From Planctomycetota bacterium (lineage in GTDB: Bacteria > Planctomycetota > B15-G4), in contig JAJDEP010000002.1 of assembly GCA_029259715.1 (NCBI GenBank), positions 1-64,000 of the forward strand: a stretch of DNA of 64,000 nucleotides, written 5' to 3'. The notes beneath the pieces were generated by a model, which saw only the letters and a list, made by a program, of their open reading frames with translations, searched no databases and was not told the DNA's origin. Shown piece after piece: positions 59,462-64,000 of this stretch. Made by a program: the position numbers and the translations under genes. Every line of letters starts with the position of its first letter. The stretch's first letter is position 1.

Positions 59462-61348
59462 TCGTGAAACACGCTCGAGCAGCTCCGCCGTCACATCCGC
59501 CGGCGCTTCGTCGCGCAGAGCGAGGCGCGCCCACAACTCGGTGCTGACCAGCTTGAACACCGAACGGGGATCGATGCGCCCGGAACGGCACGCCGCCACG
59601 GCCTGCGCCGCGTCGGCCCGCGACCACCCCAGCACCTCGCCCAGCGCGCCGTCCTCGAACAGTGCCTCGCCACCCGTGCTCCAGTCGTAGGCCACCGGGA
59701 AGGCCCGCTTGGGCGCATGGACGATGGCGGCCGGCACGCGCTGCTCGGCGGCCTGCTTCAGCACGAACTTGCGCATGCGCCCGCGGCGCTTCATGTCCTT
59801 GGGCAGGTGCATGGCATGGTCGATCAGTGCGTTCTCGAGGAAGGGCACCCTCATCTCCACCGATGCCGCCATGCCGGTGCGGTCGAGCCGGTGCAACAGG
59901 CCCTCCAGTGATTGGCCGAAGGACGCCACGCAGTGGGTCAGGAAGGCCCGGTCTTCCACGGGCGTCACGCCCGCGAGGGCGGCAAAGAGCGCGGTGTTCC
60001 TCACCCGATGACGTTCGACGGACGCGGCCGGCGGGTCCGGCCACCCGGGAATGGACGGCTCGTGCAGGCCCCAGTGTCCGAACATCTCCCGCGTCGGCAG
60101 TGGCAGCGGACGCCGGTCCGGAAGCCAGCGCGCCAGCCGCGGCCGTCCGCGCCGCCAGCGCCTCCACAGCCGACGCGTCTGACCGAACGGGATGTAACCG
60201 GCGAACATCTCGTCGGCGCCTTCGCCGGTGAGCGCGACCTTGATCCCGTCCGCACGGCAGCGGTCGGCCAGCCGGAGGAAGGCCATGTCACTGGGATGGA
60301 AGCAGGGTTGATCGAGGGACACCGTCGCGCGGACCCAGTTCGACAGCATGTCCTCCCGATCGAACGGCACCGACGTGAACGGCAAGCCCAGGTGTCGCCC
60401 CACCTCGCGCCCGTACTGACCCTCGAGCGGATCGGACCGGACGTCCCCGATGTACCCCGTCAGGTTCGGGTGGTGGTCGCTGGCCACGGCCGCGACGTAA
60501 CTCGAATCGACGCCCCCGCTGCACAGCACGGCGACGGGGACGTCGCTCATCAGGTGCATCGCCACGCTCGCGTCGAAGAGTGACTCGAATTCCCTGATGG
60601 ACTGAGCCGCGGGTCTCCGGGCGCCCGCGAGCACTCGCTCGACGTCCAGGCGCGACACCAGATCGAACCAGACGTGACTTCGCTCGCCGTCCTCACCCAC
60701 GCGCAACAGCGACCCCGGCGGCAAGGCCGTGATGCCCTCGAACGGTGTGTCCACGCCGGTGATCAGCCCTTCCGCAAGGTACTCGGCGATGACCGCGGCG
60801 TGCGGACGCGCCGTGACGTCGGGTCGAGCCAGCAGTGCCTTGGGCTCCGAGGCGAAGGCGACGCGCACGCCCTCGGGCCGCGCCAGATAGAGGGGCTTGA
60901 TGCCGAGGCGGTCACGGGCCAGCCAGAGTGCCCGCTCGCGGCCGTCCCAGTAGGCCAGGGCGAACATGCCGTCGAACAGCGGCACCGCTTTCCGGGGTCC
61001 CCAGCGGTGCAAAGCCGTGAGCACCACCTCGGTGTCACCCGTGCTCACGAAGCGTGCGCCCTCTTCCTCGAGACGGGCACGCAGCGCCGGCGCATTGTAG
61101 ACCTCACCGTTGTAGGTCAGCACCCCCCGGCCGTCCGGCGTGACGAAGGGCTGGGCGCCTCGCTCAGACGGGTCGACGATCGCCAGTCGCACATGCCCGA
61201 GGTGGACCGGGCCGCAGCCGTCTCCTCCGTCCGACCAGACTCCCCGACCGTCTGGCCCACGGTGTGCGCTGGCCGCGAGCATGTCGTCGAGCACGGAGAC
61301 GGGTGTCCGTCCCGGCTGCCGATCCCACCAACCTGCGACGCCGCACAT
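59447..61348 (-). CDS. Asparagine synthetase-like glutamine amidotransferase
   Basis: The protein has 633 residues. The N-terminal class II glutamine amidotransferase domain has the nucleophile Cys2 (MCGVAGWW) and HRGPDGRGV. The synthetase half has the PP-loop CSGGVDSS (about 273-280) and GEGADEMFAGY. It transfers ammonia from glutamine to an ATP-activated carboxylate. AsnB paralogues that lie in gene clusters often amidate polysaccharides, peptides or antibiotics instead of making asparagine. It starts 6 nt after the stop of QueC-like paralogue 2, so the two are co-transcribed. Its 3' end overlaps the ATP-grasp gene by 15 bp. A cluster-specific substrate is inferred. Confidence 0.92.
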   Translation of the reverse strand: MCGVAGWWDRQPGRTPVSVLDDMLAASAHRGPDGRGVWSDGGDGCGPVHLGHVRLAIVDPSERGAQPFVTPDGRGVLTYNGEVYNAPALRARLEEEGARFVSTGDTEVVLTALHRWGPRKAVPLFDGMFALAYWDGRERALWLARDRLGIKPLYLARPEGVRVAFASEPKALLARPDVTARPHAAVIAEYLAEGLITGVDTPFEGITALPPGSLLRVGEDGERSHVWFDLVSRLDVERVLAGARRPAAQSIREFESLFDASVAMHLMSDVPVAVLCSGGVDSSYVAAVASDHHPNLTGYIGDVRSDPLEGQYGREVGRHLGLPFTSVPFDREDMLSNWVRATVSLDQPCFHPSDMAFLRLADRCRADGIKVALTGEGADEMFAGYIPFGQTRRLWRRWRRGRPRLARWLPDRRPLPLPTREMFGHWGLHEPSIPGWPDPPAASVERHRVRNTALFAALAGVTPVEDRAFLTHCVASFGQSLEGLLHRLDRTGMAASVEMRVPFLENALIDHAMHLPKDMKRRGRMRKFVLKQAAEQRVPAAIVHAPKRAFPVAYDWSTGGEALFEDGALGEVLGWSRADAAQAVAACRSGRIDPRSVFKLVSTELWARLALRDEAPADVTAELLERVSRSSGA

Positions 61349-61354
61349 GCTCGA

Positions 61355-62182
61355 CTACCCGGCCCCGCGCTCGGGGGGCCATTCGCCCACCTTGTCGGCG
61401 GACGTCCGGCGCGCGTGCCCGTAGCGGCGCAGATGCCGGCGCGCCCGTCGCGCGGTGGGCTGGCGCCCCGTCAGCATGGCCAGACGCAGACGCACCCGGC
61501 CCACCCAGGGGATGCGCCGCCGCAGACCGCCCTCGTACGTGTACTCGCACGGAATGCAGAGCCCGCAGGGGCGCCCTTTGCGGGGGCTGTGGCAGAACCA
61601 GGTCAGCTCCAGCAGGCCTGCGAAGCCGTGCTCGGCGGCCGTCCTGTGCATGTCCTGCTTCGAGAGCTCGAGCAGCGGAAAGCGGAACGGACGCATGAGC
61701 TCCAACTCGAAGTGATCGATCCGTTCGCGCAGTCGGCGCTGCCCGCTCGTGCCGACCGAATTCTCCAACAAGAGCGGCACCAGCACACTCTCACCGCTCG
61801 GCGTCCGTTCCCAGCACAACTCGAGCGCGTCGAGTCCGGCATGGCGCGCATAGGCAGCGAGCCACCGGCTCTGGGCCCCGATCGCCAGGTGCCGGTTGAG
61901 CGACTCGAATCGACGCTCGACCGTATCGTCCACGTCGATCTCGTCGAGGTGTGTGACGACCGTCGGGAGCAGGCGTCGCGCGACCTCCGGACGCTCCGAC
62001 GCGAGCGTCCGGCGCACGAGCCGGCAGGCCTGCTGTTCCCGTTCCGTCGTGCGGCGCCGCGGGTCGATGACGTAGTGGGGCCTGACGCACAGCCCGTCGA
62101 CGATGAGCGCCTGCAGGACCCGGAAGGTGGAATCGAACCCGCCGGTCCAGAGGATCTCCGCCTGTCGGTCGACCGCGCCCAT
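61355..62182 (-). CDS. QueC-like PP-loop enzyme, paralogue 2
   Basis: The protein has 275 residues from ATG 62182, with a very strong AAGGGGGG ribosome site. The ATP loop is LWTGGFDST (residues 11-19). The zinc-site stretch FCHSPRKGRPCGLCIPC (about 196-212) has the same C-x8-C-x2-C-x2-C spacing as QueC. It is clearly a relative of the protein at 57389: both share the TWFCH.PR.GRPCG.C.PC block, a following GGL.RR.P and the WLAA core. It lies 6 nt before the asparagine synthetase gene. True QueC would be expected beside queD/queE, which are absent, so a different acid-to-amide or nitrile conversion is more likely. Confidence 0.8.
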   Translation of the reverse strand: MGAVDRQAEILWTGGFDSTFRVLQALIVDGLCVRPHYVIDPRRRTTEREQQACRLVRRTLASERPEVARRLLPTVVTHLDEIDVDDTVERRFESLNRHLAIGAQSRWLAAYARHAGLDALELCWERTPSGESVLVPLLLENSVGTSGQRRLRERIDHFELELMRPFRFPLLELSKQDMHRTAAEHGFAGLLELTWFCHSPRKGRPCGLCIPCEYTYEGGLRRRIPWVGRVRLRLAMLTGRQPTARRARRHLRRYGHARRTSADKVGEWPPERGAG

Positions 62183-62314
62183 GCCCCCCCTTGTTCGACG
62201 GCCCCTTGCCCCCTGCCCGCCCGCGGGGCACAGAGAGTGCTGATCGCCGGGCTGCGTCGACCGCATGATACCGGGACGGTACGAAGTCGACGCGCATGTC
62301 GTAACGTGGTCGTG

Positions 62315-63361
62315 ATGCCTGCCTTGCGTCGCGAGTTCCCGAGACTTCGGAAGGGGCTGCTGCTTGTCCTGAGCCTGGGCCTGGCCCTGGCCTTCGCCTG
62401 CAACACCGACGCGTCCGGCCCGCCGGGCATGGTCTGGGTCCCCGGCGGGCAGGTGCTCATCGGCGGCGACGGCTCCAGCCCCTTCGGCGACGAGCAACCC
62501 GCTCACGAGGTCGCGCTCTCCGGTTTCTGGATGGACGTCCACGAGGTCACCAACCGGCAGTTCGCCGCCTTCGTCGACGACGCCGGCTACGTCACCACGG
62601 CGGAGCGGGCGCCTGACCCCGAGGTCCTGGCCGCCCAACTCCCGCCGGGCATGCCCTTGCCCCCGGCCGAGGTCATGGTGCCGGGCTCGCTCGTGTTCAC
62701 GGCGCCGGAGGCGTCGGTGCGGCTCGACGACTTCACGCGCTGGTGGACCTGGGTCCCGGGCGCGGACTGGCGCCACCCCGAGGGCCCGGGCAGCGACATC
62801 ACGGCGCGGGAGGACCACCCGGTCGTGCACGTCTCGTGGGACGACGCCGTGGCCTACTGTCGCTGGGCCGGCAAGCGCCTGCCCACCGAGGCCGAGTGGG
62901 AGCACGCCGCCCGCGGCGACGAACCCCGTCGAGCGGGCGACCTCGCCGCCCCGGACGGCGCCAACACCTGGCAGGGCTCGTTCCCGCATCGCGACCTGGC
63001 CGTCGACGGATTCTCGGGCACCGCGCCCGTGGGTTCCTTCGCCGCCAATGCCCGGGGCCTGCACGACCTCGCGGGCAACGTGTGGGAGTGGTGCGCCGAC
63101 TGGTACCGACCGGACACCTACCGGCGTCGCGTCGCCGCCGGCGTGCTCACGACGGATCCGAGCGGCCCGGACTCCGGCTTCGACCCCGCCGAGCCCTTCG
63201 TGCCCAAGCGCGTCACCCGCGGCGGCTCCTATCTCTGCAACGAGGTCTATTGCGCGGGCTATCGGCCCACCGCTCGCAACAAGACCAGCCCGGACACGGG
63301 ACTCTCGCACACCGGCTTCCGGGGCGTCATGTCCGCCGAACAGTGGCGAGCGCAGCACTGA
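62315..63361 (+). CDS. Formylglycine-generating enzyme (FGE/SUMF1-type), lipoprotein
   Basis: The protein has 348 residues from ATG 62315. The signal peptide ends in a lipobox (LAFAC), so it is likely lipid-anchored in the periplasm. The FGE-sulfatase domain has GMVWVPGGQVLIGGD, DVHEVTNRQFAAFV, HPVVHVSWDDAVAYC, RLPTEAEWEHAARG and LAGNVWEWC. The C-terminal RGGSYLCNEVYC keeps both cysteines (Cys308, Cys313) with the CxxxxC spacing of the copper-binding catalytic pair of human SUMF1. It should therefore be a true converter of sulfatase Cys to formylglycine, not a cysteine-less paralogue. No sulfatase gene is in this window. Confidence 0.88.
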   Translation: MPALRREFPRLRKGLLLVLSLGLALAFACNTDASGPPGMVWVPGGQVLIGGDGSSPFGDEQPAHEVALSGFWMDVHEVTNRQFAAFVDDAGYVTTAERAPDPEVLAAQLPPGMPLPPAEVMVPGSLVFTAPEASVRLDDFTRWWTWVPGADWRHPEGPGSDITAREDHPVVHVSWDDAVAYCRWAGKRLPTEAEWEHAARGDEPRRAGDLAAPDGANTWQGSFPHRDLAVDGFSGTAPVGSFAANARGLHDLAGNVWEWCADWYRPDTYRRRVAAGVLTTDPSGPDSGFDPAEPFVPKRVTRGGSYLCNEVYCAGYRPTARNKTSPDTGLSHTGFRGVMSAEQWRAQH

Positions 63362-63413
63362 GCCGGGCCTGACCTTGCACCCGTTCGGACGGCTCTGCTA
63401 GCTTCGGGCGCTC

Positions 63414-64000
63414 ATGGCCGGCCAGAACAACGAACAGCTCATCGAACACTGGAAGGACGAGCCGGCCCCCCTGCTCCCGCTGCTGCACGCCTTCCACGAT
63501 CGTGACGGCCACCTGAGCGAGGACGCCCTGCGCGCCGTGAGCGCGGCCCTGCGCATCCCCCTGGCCGACCTCTACGGGACGGTCACCTTCTATCACCACT
63601 TCGCGCGCTTCCCTCCCGGGATGAGCGCCCCGCGCGTGTGCACGGGACCGGTCTGCCGCCTGGTGGGCGGCACCGAGCTGCTCGAGGCCATGCGCAAGGA
63701 CGGCGCGACCCCCATGGCCTGCGCGGGACGATGTGATGAACCCATCCCCGTCCTCACCGACCACGCGGTGAGCGTCGGCGCCACCGTCGAGGCCCTGCAG
63801 GAGCGCCCATCGCCCCTGCCGGTGGCCAATCCCGGCGGCCTGCCCGAGTGCGTCTTCCGGTCGATCCGCAAGGAGGGCCGGGCGGGCATCGCGGGCTACC
63901 AGAAGAGCGGCGGCTACCGGGCCCTGCGTTCGGCCCTGTCGTCGGGCTTCCCGGCGGCGGTGATCGAGACCGTCGAGCGCAGCGAACTGGCCGGACGCGG
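63414..64000 (+). CDS. NuoE-NuoF fusion, NADH dehydrogenase subunit (3' end outside window)
   Basis: The gene is open from ATG 63414 to the window edge (195 codons). Residues 1-125 are the thioredoxin-like [2Fe-2S] domain of NuoE: FYHHFARFPPG, then VCTGPVCRL and CAGRCDEP, giving the four cluster cysteines with C-x4-C and C-x3-C spacing. Residues from about 165 (GYQKSGGYRALRSAL...VIETVERSELAGRG) match the start of NuoF, which carries FMN, NADH and a 4Fe-4S site. NuoE-NuoF fusions occur in complex I, formate dehydrogenases and NAD-linked hydrogenases. Which complex this belongs to depends on genes beyond the window. Confidence 0.85.
   Translation, partial: MAGQNNEQLIEHWKDEPAPLLPLLHAFHDRDGHLSEDALRAVSAALRIPLADLYGTVTFYHHFARFPPGMSAPRVCTGPVCRLVGGTELLEAMRKDGATPMACAGRCDEPIPVLTDHAVSVGATVEALQERPSPLPVANPGGLPECVFRSIRKEGRAGIAGYQKSGGYRALRSALSSGFPAAVIETVERSELAGR

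Noticed and set aside
57389-62182. Calling the QueC-like genes queC of the queuosine pathway
   Set aside because: No queD, queE, queF or tgt lies nearby, two paralogues occur together, and linkage is to AsnB and ATP-grasp genes. The PP-loop begins TGG rather than SGG.
60674-62314. A long plus-strand extension upstream of the FGE gene
   Set aside because: It runs antisense to asparagine synthetase and QueC-like 2 genes; the lipoprotein signal begins only at 62315.

Overview
The window is very GC-rich (roughly 70 percent by eye) and densely coding, with short gaps and many ATGA-type stop/start overlaps. The gene content looks like an environmental Gram-negative bacterium with a complex cell envelope. 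Planctomycetota is the best guess. The reasons are large secreted proteins that share a C-terminal module, eukaryotic-like kinase/phosphatase signalling, CHAT and caspase-type proteases, histone-H1-like Lys/Ala tails, and many lipoproteins. No rRNA, tRNA or taxonomic marker is present, so this assignment is an inference.

Layout. 1-9.35 kb is a caspase-superfamily locus: two convergent TPR-CHAT genes (the first cut by the window edge) with an IS91-type transposase scar between them, then a DUF4384 lipoprotein and an exported metacaspase that ends in a DUF4384-like domain. 9.4-15.8 kb holds a Ski2-like helicase (DUF3516 type), a secreted protein of unknown role and a secreted zinc metalloprotease. 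16.1-17.8 kb holds an ECF sigma factor convergent with a cobalamin-binding protein that carries the CarH-type Wx9EH light-sensing motif. 18.06-22.56 kb is a three-gene operon: CIA30-like protein, SDR/DUF2867 oxidoreductase and a catalase-peroxidase with a Sec signal peptide. 22.6-27 kb is a visibly less GC-rich stretch with a TetR regulator, an alpha/beta hydrolase and a beta-lactamase-fold hydrolase.

27-31.2 kb carries a small glycine-zipper membrane protein, a DUF1801 protein with a histone-like tail, and a GT39/GT2/TVP38 membrane-glycosylation operon. 31.4-38.3 kb is a heavy-metal efflux operon (His-rich exported protein, CusB-like adaptor, CusA/CzcA pump, TolC-like lipoprotein). 38.3-48.3 kb is a mixture: GNAT, small membrane protein, methyltransferase, metallophosphoesterase, a seven-bladed FG-GAP propeller, a beta-helix protein, a hydrolase-TPR protein, an SRPBCC protein and a double fasciclin protein. 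48.3-55.4 kb holds an RhlE-type helicase, a spermidine-synthase-like methyltransferase, a B12-binding radical SAM enzyme, and a coupled Ser/Thr kinase / PP2C phosphatase pair.

55.5-62.2 kb is the most unusual part. An ABC-F protein lies 3 nt behind a QueC-like PP-loop enzyme; divergent from these is an ATP-grasp ligase; converging on that is an asparagine-synthetase gene 6 nt behind a second QueC-like paralogue. Two QueC-like enzymes with intact ATP and zinc sites, no other queuosine genes, an ATP-grasp ligase and an amidotransferase suggest an uncharacterised biosynthetic system. The window closes with an exported formylglycine-generating enzyme and the start of a NuoE-NuoF fusion.
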